From Ptiloglossa arizonensis (taxonomy: Eukaryota; Arthropoda; Insecta; Hymenoptera; Colletidae): a DNA stretch of 64,000 bases. The notes beneath the pieces were generated by a model. That model was not told the DNA's origin, did not search any database, and saw nothing but the letters and a program-made list of their open reading frames with translations. A program made the position numbers and the translations under genes. The stretch is from NCBI RefSeq assembly GCF_051014685.1, contig NW_027478532.1, forward strand, positions 1,038,117-1,102,116. The letters are read 5' to 3'. Of this stretch, positions 12,471 to 23,000 are shown in pieces; the stretch's first letter is position 1, and every line of letters begins with the position of its first letter.

Positions 12471-12577
12471 TTCGCGAGATATGGCAGTTTGGAGATAAGA
12501 AACGCTTTAGAAACTCGAAATTTTCGCAGTTTTATGCTCGAAACGAATAACTAGAACGGCCCAGGGGAAAAGTGCGC

Positions 12578-12752
12578 ATACCGTTGTAATCGGGCGAGTT
12601 TCTACTTTCAGATGCAACAGAAATTTTGCGGATTGATCGATCCGTTCGCGAGATATGGCAGTTTGGAGATAAGAAACGCTTGAGAAACTCAAAATTTTCG
12701 CAGTTCCGATGCTCGAAACGAATAACTAGAACGGCCTAGGGGAAAAGTGCGC
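12578..12752 (+). repeat. Reference class B monomer (175 bp, type m2)
   Basis: This is a clean example of the 175-bp class. It differs from m1 in CAGATGCAAC for CAAATGCAAC, in GATCGATCC at the palindrome (one arm pair broken), in CTTGAGAAACTCAAAA for CTTTAGAAACTCGAAA, in GCAGTTCCGATG for GCAGTTTTATG (the extra base), and in CGGCCTAGG (an AvrII site) for CGGCCCAGG. Other B types end in GCAGTTCTGATG, GCAGTTCTGGTG, GAAGTTCTGATG or GCAATTCTGATG. These linked variants travel as haplotypes, so each type can be followed along the array. Confidence 0.92.
12680..12692. other. Short inverted repeat TTGAG-AAA-CTCAA (representative copy)
   Basis: TTGAGAAACTCAA forms a 5-bp stem with a 3-base AAA loop at monomer positions 103-115. 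It is present in monomers with CTTGAG and absent in those with CTTTAG or CTCGAG. It directly precedes the AAAATTTT tract and lies a few bases before the 1-bp indel site that separates the 174- and 175-bp classes. With so short a stem it may be chance; it is recorded because it is one of the main type-distinguishing sites. Confidence 0.5.
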
Positions 12753-13450
12753 ATACCGTTGTAATCGGGCGAGTTTCTACTTTCAGATGCAACAGAAATC
12801 ATGCGGATTGGTTAATCCGTTCGCGAGATATGGCCGTTTGGATGTAAGAAACGCTTGAGAAACTCAAAATTTTCGCAGTTCTGATGCTCGAAACGAATAA
12901 CTAGAACGGCCCAGGAGAAAAGTGCGCATACCGTTGTAATCGGGCGAGTTTCTACTTTCAAATGCAACAGAAATTTTGCGGATTGATCAATCCGTTCGCG
13001 AGATATGGCAGTTTGGAGATAAGAAACGCTTTAGAAACTCGAAATTTTCGGAGTTTTATGCTCGAAACGAATAACTAGAACGGCCCAGGGGAAAAGTGCG
13101 CATACCGTTGTAATCGGGCGAGTTTCTACTTTCAAATGCAACAGAAATTTTGCGGATTGATCAATCCGTTCGCGAGATATGGCAGTTTGGAGATAAGAAA
13201 CGCTTTAGGAACTCAAAATTTTCGCAGTTCTGATGCTCGAAACGAATAACTAGAACGGCCCAGGGGAAAAGTGCGCATACCGTTGTAATCGGGCGAGTTT
13301 CTACTTTCAAATGCAACAGAAATTTTGCGGATTGATCAATCCGTTCGCGAGATATGGCAGTTTGGAGATAAGAAACGCTTTGGAAACTCAAAATTTTCGG
13401 AGTTTTATGCTCGAAACGAATAACTAGGACGGCCCAGGGGAAAAGTGCGC

Positions 13451-15196
13451 ATACCGTTGTAATCGGGCGAGTTTCTACTTTCAAATGCAACAGAAATTTT
13501 GCGGATTGATCAATCCGTTCGCGAGATATGGCAGTTTGGAGATAAGAAACGCTTTAGAAACTCGAAATTTTCGCAGTTTTATGCTCGAAACGAATAACTA
13601 GAACGGCCCAGGGGAAAAGTGCGCATACCGTTGTAATCGGGCGAGTTTCTACTTTCAGATGCAACAGAAATTTTGCGGATTGATCGATCCGTTCGCGAGA
13701 TATGGCAGTTTGGAGATAAGAAACGCTTGAGAAACTCAAAATTTTCGCAGTTCCGATGCTCGAAACGAATAACTAGAACGGCCTAGGGGAAAAGTGCGCA
13801 TACCGTGGTAATCGGGCGAGTTTCTACTTTCAGATGCAACAGAAATCATGCGGATTGGTTAATCCGTTCGCGAGATATGGCCGTTTGGATGTAAGAAACG
13901 CTTGAGAAACTCAAAATTTTCGCAGTTCTGATGCTCGAAACGAATAACTAGAACGGCCCAGGAGAAAAGTGCGCATACCGTTGTAATCGGGCGAGTTTCT
14001 ACTTTCAAATGCAACAGAAATTTTGCGGATTGATCAATCCGTTCGCGAGATATGGCAGTTTGGAGATAAGAAACGCTTTAGAAACTCGAAATTTTCGGAG
14101 TTTTATGCTCGAAACGAATAACTAGAACGGCCCAGGGGAAAAGTGCGCATACCGTTGTAATCGGGCGAGTTTCTACTTTCAAATGCAACAGAAATTTTGC
14201 GGATTGATCAATCCGTTCGCGAGATATGGCAGTTTGGAGATAAGAAACGCTTTAGAAACTCAAAATTTTCGCAGTTCTGATGCTCGAAACGAATAACTAG
14301 AACGGCCCAGGGGAAAAGTGCGCATACCGTTGTAATCGGGCGAGTTTCTACTTTCAAATGCAACAGAAATTTTGCGGATTGATCAATCCGTTCGCGAGAT
14401 ATGGCAGTTTGGAGATAAGAAACGCTTTAGAAACTCAAAATTTTCGCAATTCTGATGCTCGAAACGAATAAATAGAACGGCCCAGGGGAAAAGTGCGCAT
14501 ACCGTTGTAATCGGGCGAGTTTCTACTTTCAAATGCAACAGAAATTTTGCGGATTGATCAATCCGTTCGCGAGATATGGCAGTTTGGAGATAAGAAACGC
14601 TTTAGAAACTCGAAATTTTCGCAGTTTTATGCTCGAAACGAATAACTAGAACGGCCTAGGGGAAAAGTGCGCATACCGTTGTAATCGGGCGAGGTTCTAC
14701 TTTCAGAAGCAACAGAAATTTTGCGGATTGGTCAATCCGTTCGTGAGATATGGCAGTTTGGAGGTAAGAAACGCTTGAGAAACTCAAAATTTTCGAAGTT
14801 CTGATGCTCGAAACGAATGACTAGAACGGCCTAGGGGAGAAGTACTCATACCGTTGTAATCGGGCGAGTTTCTACTTTCAGATGCAACAGAAATCATGCG
14901 GATTGGTCAATCCGTTCGCGAGATATGGCAGTGTGGAGGTAAGAAACGCTTTAGAAACTCAAAATTTTCGCAGTTTTATGCTCGAAACGAATAACTAGAA
15001 CGACCCAGGGGTAAAGTGCGCATACCGTTGTAATCGGGCGAGTTTCTACTTTCAAATACAACAGAAATTTTGCGGATTGGTCAATCCGTTCGCGAGATAT
15101 GCCAGTTTGGAGGTAAGAAACGCTTGAGAAACTCAAAATTTTCGCAATTCTGATGCTCGAAACGAATAAATAGAACGGCCCAGGGGAAAAGTGCGC
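13451..15196. repeat. 6-mer HOR with variant m6, followed by n4-n1-n2-n3
   Basis: m1 to m5 (13451, 13625, 13800, 13975, 14149) are followed by m6' (14324), which ends GCAATTCTGATG and CGAATAAATAGAACGG like n3, so it is an m/n3 hybrid. Next come n4 (14499), n1 (14673, with private GAGGTTCTAC), n2 (14848, with private CAGTGTGGAGG) and n3 (15022). The CCGTGGTAATC variant sits in m3 at 13801. This shows how the 6-mer and 4-mer arrays were joined by recombination at homologous points. Confidence 0.85.
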
Positions 15197-17290
15197 ATAC
15201 CGTTGTAATCGGGCGAGTTTCTACTTTCAAATGCAACAGAAATTTTGCGGATTGATCAATCCGTTCGCGAGATATGGCAGTTTGGAGATAAGAAACGCTT
15301 TAGAAACTCGAAATTTTCGCAGTTTTATGCTCGAAACGAATAACTAGAACGGCCCAGGGGAAAAGTGCGCATACCGTTGTAATCGGGCGAGTTTCTACTT
15401 TCAGATGCAACAGAAATTTTGCGGATTGATCGATCCGTTCGCGAGATATGGCAGTTTGGAGATAAGAAACGCTTGAGAAACTCAAAATTTTCGCAGTTCC
15501 GATGCTCGAAACGAATAACTAGAACGGCCTAGGGGAAAAGTGCGCATACCGTTGTAATCGGGCGAGTTTCTACTTTCAGATGCAACAGAAATCATGCGGA
15601 TTGGTTAATCCGTTCGCGAGATATGGCCGTTTGGATGTAAGAAACGCTTGAGAAACTCAAAATTTTCGCAGTTCTGATGCTCGAAACGAATAACTAGAAC
15701 GGCCCAGGAGAAAAGTGCGCATACCGTTGTAATCGGGCGAGTTTCTACTTTCAAATGCAACAGAAATTTTGCGGATTGATCAATCCGTTCGCGAGATATG
15801 GCAGTTTGGAGATAAGAAACGCTTTAGAAACTCGAAATTTTCGGAGTTTTATGCTCGAAACGAATAACTAGAACGGCCCAGGGGAAAAGTGCGCATACCG
15901 TTGTAATCGGGCGAGTTTCTACTTTCAAATGCAACAGAAATTTTGCGGATTGATCAATCCGTTCGCGAGATATGGCAGTTTGGAGATAAGAAACGCTTTA
16001 GAAACTCAAAATTTTCGCAGTTCTGATGCTCGAAACGAATAACTAGAACGGCCCAGGGGAAAAGTGCGCATACCGTTGTAATCGGGCGAGTTTCTACTTT
16101 CAAATGCAACAGAAATTTTGCGGATTGATCAATCCGTTCGCGAGATATGGCAGTTTGGAGATAAGAAACGCTTTAGAAACTCAAAATTTTCGGAGTTTTA
16201 TGCTCGAAACGAATAACTAGGACGGCCCAGGGGAAAAGTGCGCATACCGTTGTAATCGGGCGAGTTTCTACTTTCAAATGCAACAGAAATTTTGCGGATT
16301 GATCAATCCGTTCGCGAGATATGGCAGTTTGGAGATAAGAAACGCTTTAGAAACTCGAAATTTTCGCAGTTTTATGCTCGAAACGAATAACTAGAACGGC
16401 CCAGGGGAAAAGTGCGCATACCGTTGTAATCGGGCGAGTTTCTACTTTCAGATGCAACAGAAATTTTGCGGATTGATCGATCCGTTCGCGAGATATGGCA
16501 GTTTGGAGATAAGAAACGCTTGAGAAACTCAAAATTTTCGCAGTTCCGATGCTCGAAACGAATAACTAGAACGGCCTAGGGGAAAAGTGCGCATACCGTG
16601 GTAATCGGGCGAGTTTCTACTTTCAGATGCAACAGAAATCATGCGGATTGGTTAATCCGTTCGCGAGATATGGCCGTTTGGATGTAAGAAACGCTTGAGA
16701 AACTCAAAATTTTCGCAGTTCTGATGCTCGAAACGATTAACTAGAACGGCCCAGGAGAAAAGTGCGCATACCGTTGTAATCGGGCGAGTTTCTACTTTCA
16801 AATGCAACAGAAATTTTGCGGATTGATCAATCCGTTCGCGAGATATGGCAGTTTGGAGATAAGAAACGCTTTAGAAACTCGAAATTTTCGGAGTTTTATG
16901 CTCGAAACGAATAACTAGAACGGCCCAGGGGAAAAGTGCGCATAGCGTTGTAATCGGGCGAGTTTCTACTTTCAAATGCAACAGAAATTTTGCGGATTGA
17001 TCAATCCGTTCGCGAGATATGGCAGTTTGGAGATAAGAAACGCTTTAGAAACTCAAAATTTTCGCAGTTCTGATGCTCGAAACGAATAACTAGAACGGCC
17101 CAGGGGAAAAGTGCGCATACCGTTGTAATCGGGCGAGTTTCTACTTTCAAATGCAACAGAAATTTTGCGGATTGATCAATCCGTTCGCGAGATATGGCAG
17201 TTTGGAGATAAGAAACGCTTTAGAAACTCAAAATTTTCGGAGTTTTATGCTCGAAACGAATAACTAGGACGGCCCAGGGGAAAAGTGCGC
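15197..17290. repeat. Two consecutive 6-mer HORs (2 x 1047 bp)
   Basis: Full m1-m6 units occupy 15197-16243 and 16244-17290. They match the reference 6-mer apart from scattered single-base changes, among them CCGTGGTAATC at 16594 (shared with 13801 at an offset of 2793), ACGATTAAC near 16732 and CATAGCGTTG near 16941. The segment 14149-17290 recurs 25,330 bp away at 39479-42620. Confidence 0.88.
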
Positions 17291-17813
17291 ATACCGTTGT
17301 AATCGGGCGAGTTTCTACTTTCAAATGCAACAGAAATTTTGCGGATTGATCAATCCGTTCGCGAGATATGGCAGTTTGGAGATAAGAAACGCTTTAGAAA
17401 CTCAAAATTTTCGCAGTTTTATGCTCGAAACGAATAACTAGAACGGCCCAGGGGAAAAGTGCGCATACCGTTGTAATCGGGCGAGTTTCCACTTTCAAAT
17501 GCAACAGAAATTTTGCGGATTGGTCAATCCGTTCGAGAGATATGGCAGTTTGGAGGTAAGAAACGCTTGAGAAACTCAAAATTTTCGCAGTTCTGGTGCT
17601 CGAAACGAATAACTGGAACGGTCTAGGGGAAAACTACACATACCGTTGTAATCGGGCGAGTTTCTACTATCAAATACAATAAAAATTTTGCGGATTGGTC
17701 AATCCGTTCGCGAGATATGGCAGTTTGGATGTAAGAAACGCTTGAGAAACTCAAAATTTTCGGAGTTTTATGCTCGAAACGAATAACTAGAACGGCCTAG
17801 GGGAAAAGTGCGC
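17291..17813. repeat. p cassette (p1-p2-p3)
   Basis: Three linked types recur together throughout the window. p1 (17291) is CAAATGCAAC with GCAGTTTTATG. p2 (17465) has TTCCACTTTC, CCGTTCGAGAGATATGG, TTCTGGTG and AACTGGAACGGTCTAGGGGAAAACTACACAT. p3 (17640) has TTCTACTATCAAATACAATAAAAATTTTG and GGATGTAAG. Here p3 ends GGAGTTTTATG, making it 174 bp; elsewhere (22003, 23575) it ends GCAGTTCTGATG and is 175 bp. Other cassettes lie near 20257, 21654, 26723, 36000, 49779, 53794, 56236, 59552 and 61472. Confidence 0.85.
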
Positions 17814-19907
17814 ATACCGTTGTAATCGGGCGAGTTTCTACTTTCAGAAGCAACAGAAATTTTGCGGATTGGTCAATCCGTTCGTGAGATATGGCAGTTT
17901 GGAGGTAAGAAACGCTTGAGAAACTCAAAATTTTCGAAGTTCTGATGCTCGAAACGAATGACTAGAACGGCCTAGGGGAGAAGTACTCATACCGTTGTAA
18001 TCGGGCGAGTTTCTACTTTCAGATGCAACAGAAATCATGCGGATTGGTCAATCCGTTCGCGAGATATGGCAGTTTGGAGGTAAGAAACGCTTTAGAAACT
18101 CAAAATTTTCGCAGTTTTATGCTCGAAACGAATAACTAGAACGACCCAGGGGTAAAGTGCGCATACCGTTGTAATCGGGCGAGTTTCTACTTTCAAATAC
18201 AACAGAAATTTTGCGGATTGGTCAATCCGTTCGCGAGATATGCCAGTTTGGAGGTAAGAAACGCTTGAGAAACTCAAAATTTTCGCAATTCTGATGCTCG
18301 AAACGAATAAATAGAACGGCCCAGGGGAAAAGTGCGCATACCGTTGTAATCGGGCGAGTTTCTACTTTCAAATGCAACAGAAATTTTGCGGATTGATCAA
18401 TCCGTTCGCGAGATATGGCAGTTTGGAGATAAGAAACGCTTTAGAAACTCGAAATTTTCGCAGTTTTATGCTCGAAACGAATAACTAGAACGGCCTAGGG
18501 GAAAAGTGCGCATACCGTTGTAATCGGGCGAGTTTCTACTTTCAGAAGCAACAGAAATTTTGCGGATTGGTCAATCCGTTCGTGAGATATGGCAGTTTGG
18601 AGGTAAGAAACGCTTGAGAAACTCAAAATTTTCGAAGTTCTGATGCTCGAAACGAATGACTAGAACGGCCTAGGGGAGAAGTACTCATACCGTTGTAATC
18701 GGGCGAGTTTCTACTTTCAGATGCAACAGAAATCATGCGGATTGGTCAATCCGTTCGCGAGATATGGCAGTTTGGAGGTAAGAAACGCTTTAGAAACTCA
18801 AAATTTTCGCAGTTTTATGCTCGAAACGAATAACTAGAACGACCCAGGGGTAAAGTGCGCATACCGTTGTAATCGGGCGAGTTTCTACTTTCAAATACAA
18901 CAGAAATTTTGCGGATTGGTCAATCCGTTCGCGAGATATGCCAGTTTGGAGGTAAGAAACGCTTGAGAAACTCAAAATTTTCGCAATTCTGATGCTCGAA
19001 ACGAATAAATAGAACGGCCCAGGGGAAAAGTGCGCATACCGTTGTAATCGGGCGAGTTTCTACTTTCAAATGCAACAGAAATTTTGCGGATTGATCAATC
19101 CGTTCGCGAGATATGGCAGTTTGGAGATAAGAAACGCTTTAGAAACTCGAAATTTTCGCAGTTTTATGCTCGAAACGAATAACTAGAACGGCCTAGGGGA
19201 AAAGTGCGCATACCGTTGTAATCGGGCGAGTTTCTACTTTCAGAAGCAACAGAAATTTTGCGGATTGGTCAATCCGTTCGTGAGATATGGCAGTTTGGAG
19301 GTAAGAAACGCTTGAGAAACTCAAAATTTTCGAAGTTCTGATGCTCGAAACGAATGACTAGAACGGCCTAGGGGAGAAGTACTCATACCGTTGTAATCGG
19401 GCGAGTTTCTACTTTCAGATGCAACAGAAATCATGCGGATTGGTCAATCCGTTCGCGAGATATGGCAGTTTGGAGGTAAGAAACGCTTTAGAAACTCAAA
19501 ATTTTCGCAGTTTTATGCTCGAAACGAATAACTAGAACGACCCAGGGGTAAAGTGCGCATACCGTTGTAATCGGGCGAGTTTCTACTTTCAAATACAACA
19601 GAAATTTTGCGGATTGGTCAATCCGTTCGCGAGATATGCCAGTTTGGAGGTAAGAAACGCTTGAGAAACTCAAAATTTTCGCAATTCTGATGCTCGAAAC
19701 GAATAAATAGAACGGCCCAGGGGAAAAGTGCGCATACCGTTGTAATCGGGCGAGTTTCTACTTTCAAATGCAACAGAAATTTTGCGGATTGATCAATCCG
19801 TTCGCGAGATATGGCAGTTTGGAGATAAGAAACGCTTTAGAAACTCGAAATTTTCGCAGTTTTATGCTCGAAACGAATAACTAGAACGGCCCAGGGGAAA
19901 AGTGCGC
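17814..19907. repeat. 4-mer HOR n1-n2-n3-n4, three tandem copies (3 x 698 bp)
   Basis: Starts of n1 at 17814, 18512 and 19210 are exactly 698 bp apart. n1 has CAGAAGCAAC, CGTGAGATATGG, GAAGTTCTGATG, GAATGACTAG and GGGGAGAAGTACTCAT. n2 has ATCATGCGGATTGGTCAAT, GCAGTTTTATG and AACGACCCAGGGGTAAAG. n3 has CAAATACAACAG, GATATGCCAG, GCAATTCTGATG and AATAAATAG. n4 resembles m1 but ends CGGCCTAGG, except in the last copy where it ends CCCAGG. Two A and two B monomers give 698. By eye the three copies are essentially identical, so the amplification is recent. Confidence 0.92.
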
Positions 19908-20082
19908 ATACCGTTGTAATCGGGCGAGTTTCTACTTTCAAATGCAACAGAAATTTTGCGGATTGATCAATCCGTTCGCGAGATATGGCAGTTTGGAGAT
20001 AAGAAACGCTTTAGAAACTCAAAATTTTCGCAGTTCTGATGCTCGAAACGAATAACTAGAACGGCCCAGGGGAAAAGTGCGC
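19908..20082. repeat. Linking m5 monomer
   Basis: A single m5-type unit (GATCAAT, CTTTAG, GCAGTTCTGATG, GGCCCAGG) connects the last 4-mer to the large duplicated block that begins with m6 at 20083. The base at 20068 (C in CCCAGG) differs from the T at 26534, outside the matching duplication, so the duplication's left edge is close to this monomer's end. The position is uncertain by up to about one monomer. Confidence 0.7.
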
Positions 20083-23000
20083 ATACCGTTGTAATCGGGC
20101 GAGTTTCTACTTTCAAATGCAACAGAAATTTTGCGGATTGATCAATCCGTTCGCGAGATATGGCAGTTTGGAGATAAGAAACGCTTTAGAAACTCAAAAT
20201 TTTCGGAGTTTTATGCTCGAAACGAATAACTAGGACGGCCCAGGGGAAAAGTGCGCATACCGTTGTAATCGGGCGAGTTTCTACTTTCAAATGCAACAGA
20301 AATTTTGCGGATTGATCAATCCGTTCGCGAGATATGGCAGTTTGGAGATAAGAAACGCTTTAGAAACTCGAAATTTTCGCAGTTTTATGCTCGAAACGAA
20401 TAACTAGAACGGCCCAGGGGAAAAGTGCGCATACCGTTGTAATCGGGCGAGTTTCCACTTTCAAATGCAACAGAAATTTTGCGGATTGGTCAATCCGTTC
20501 GAGAGATATGGCAGTTTGGAGGTAAGAAACGCTTGAGAAACTCAAAATTTTCGCAGTTCTGGTGCTCGAAACGAATAACTGGAACGGTCTAGGGGAAAAC
20601 TACACATACCGTTGTAATCGGGCGAGTTTCTACTATCAAATACAATAAAAATTTTGCGGATTGGTCAATCCGTTCGCGAGATATGGCAGTTTGGATGTAA
20701 GAAACGCTTGAGAAACTCAAAATTTTCGGAGTTTTATGCTCGAAACGAATAACTAGAACGGCCTAGGGGAAAAGTGCGCATACCGTTGTAATCGGGCGAG
20801 TTTCTACTTTCAGAAGCAACAGAAATTTTGCGGATTGGTCAATCCGTTCGTGAGATATGGCAGTTTGGAGGTAAGAAACGCTTGAGAAACTCAAAATTTT
20901 CGAAGTTCTGATGCTCGAAACGAATGACTAGAACGGACTAGGGGAGAAGTACTCATACCGTTGTAATCGGGCGAGTTTCTACTTTCAGATGCAACAGAAA
21001 TTTTGCGGATTGATCGATCCGTTCGCGAGATATGGCAGTTTGGAGATAAGAAACGCTTGAGAAACTCAAAATTTTCGCAGTTCCGATGCTCGAAACGAAT
21101 AACTAGAACGGCCTAGGGGAAAAGTGCGCATACCGTTGTAATCGGGCGAGTTTCTACTTTCAGATGCAACAGAAATCATGCGGATTGGTTAATCCGTTCG
21201 CGAGATATGGCCGTTTGGATGTAAGAAACGCTTGAGAAACTCAAAATTTTCGCAGTTCTGATGCTCGAAACGAATAACTAGAACGGCCCAGGAGAAAAGT
21301 GCGCATACCGTTGTAATCGGGCGAGTTTCTACTTTCAAATGCAACAGAAATTTTGCGGATTGATCAATCCGTTCGCGAGATATGGCAGTTTGGAGATAAG
21401 AAACGCTTTAGAAACTCGAAATTTTCGGAGTTTTATGCTCGAAACGAATAACTAGAACGGCCCAGGGGAAAAGTGCGCATACCGTTGTAATCGGGCGAGT
21501 TTCTACTTTCAAATGCAACAGAAATTTTGCGGATTGATCAATCCGTTCGCGAGATATGGCAGTTTGGAGATAAGAAACGCTTTAGAAACTCAAAATTTTC
21601 GCAGTTCTGATGCTCGAAACGAATAACTAGAACGGCCCAGGGGAAAAGTGCGCATACCGTTGTAATCGGGCGAGTTTCTACTTTCAAATGCAACAGAAAT
21701 TTTGCGGATTGATCAATCCGTTCGCGAGATATGGCAGTTTGGAGATAAGAAACGCTTTAGAAACTCAAAATTTTCGCAGTTTTATGCTCGAAACGAATAA
21801 CTAGAACGGCCCAGGGGAAAAGTGCGCATACCGTTGTAATCGGGCGAGTTTCCACTTTCAAATGCAACAGAAATTTTGCGGATTGGTCAATCCGTTCGAG
21901 AGATATGGCAGTTTGGAGGTAAGAAACGCTTGAGAAACTCAAAATTTTCGCAGTTCTGGTGCTCGAAACGAATAACTGGAACGGTCTAGGGGAAAACTAC
22001 ACATACCGTTGTAATCGGGCGAGTTTCTACTATCAAATACAATAAAAATTTTGCGGATTGGTCAATCCGTTCGCGAGATATGGCAGTTTGGATGTAAGAA
22101 ACGCTTGAGAAACTCAAAATTTTCGCAGTTCTGATGCTCGAAACGAATAACTAGAACGGCCCAGGGGAAAAGTGCGCATACCGTTGTAATCGGGCGAGTT
22201 TCTACTTTCAAATGCAATAGAAATTTTGCGGATTGATCAATCCGTTCGCGAGATATGGCAGTTTGGAGATAAGAAACGCTTTAGAAACTCAAAATTTTCG
22301 CAGTTTTATGCTCGAAATGAATAACTAGAACGGCCCAGGGGAAAAGTGCGCATACCGTTGTAATCGGGCGAGTGTCTACTTTCAAATGCAACAGAAATTT
22401 TTCGGATTGATCAATCCGTTCGCGAGATATGGCAGTTTGGAGGTAAGAAACGCTTGAGAAACTCAAAATTTTCGCAGTCCTGATGCTCGAAACGAATGAC
22501 TAGAACGATCTAGGGGAGAAGTGCGCATACCGTTGTAATCGGGCGAGTTTCTACTTTCAGATGCAACAGAAATTTTGCGGATTGGTCAATCGGTTCGCGA
22601 GATATGGCAGTTTGGAGGTAAGAAAGGCTTGAGAAACTCAAAATTTTCGCAGTTCTGATGCTCGAAACGAATAACTAGAACGGCCTAGGGGAAAAGTGCG
22701 CATACCGTTGTAATCGGGCGAGTTTCTACTTTCAAATGCAACAGAAATTTTGCGGATTGATCAATCCGTTCGCGAGATATGGCAGTTTGGAGATAAGAAA
22801 CGCTTTAGAAACTCGAAATTTTCGCAGTTTTATGCTCGAAACGAATAACTAGAACGGCCCAGGGGAAAAGTGCGCATACCGTTGTAATCGGGCGAGTTTC
22901 TACTTTCAGATGCAACAGAAATTTTGCGGATTGATCGATCCGTTCGCGAGATATGGCAGTTTGGAGATAAGAAACGCTTGAGAAACTCAAAATTTTCGCA

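Larger units (their letters stand above)
12404..12577 (+). repeat. Reference class A monomer (174 bp, type m1)
   Basis: This is a clean example of the 174-bp class. It starts at ATACCG and carries in order: the CENP-B-box-like motif (monomer positions 2-18), CAAATGCAACAG, the 16-bp palindrome around GATCAATCC (52-67), an NruI-type TCGCGA, GGAGATAAG, CTTTAGAAACTCGAAATTTT, then the class-defining GCAGTTTTATG, CGAATAACTAGAACGGCCC and AGGGGAAAAGTGCGC. The A class is one base shorter than class B because TTTTATG replaces TTCTGATG. Since 174 is 58 codons, consecutive A monomers stay in one reading frame, which creates short spurious open frames. Base counts made by hand on the closely similar generic A monomer are A55, C32, G41 and T46. 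Confidence 0.93.
12404..13450. repeat. 6-mer HOR m1-m6 (1047 bp), reference copy
   Basis: Monomers start at 12404, 12578, 12753, 12928, 13102 and 13277. Types in order: m1 (CTCGAAATTTTCGCAGTTTTATG), m2 (GATCGATCC, GTTCCGATG), m3 (ATCATG, GGTTAAT, GGCCGTTTGGATG, ending CCCAGGAGAAAAG), m4 (CTCGAAATTTTCGGAGTTTTATG), m5 (CAAAATTTTCGCAGTTCTGATG) and m6 (CGGAGTTTTATG then AACTAGGACGG). Three A and three B monomers give 3x174 plus 3x175 = 1047. The m5 and m6 here carry private CTTTAGG and CTTTGG changes that remove stop codons on the minus strand and lengthen a spurious frame. Confidence 0.92.

Noticed and set aside
12404..12577. tRNA- or SINE-derived monomer with internal promoter boxes
   Set aside because: I found no convincing A-box and B-box pair and no cloverleaf in the monomer on either strand.
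13161..13490. 109-aa minus-strand open frame (also one at 234-563)
   Set aside because: Longest frames in the window, but made only of satellite. At 13161-13490 private CTTTAGG and CTTTGG changes happen to remove stops.
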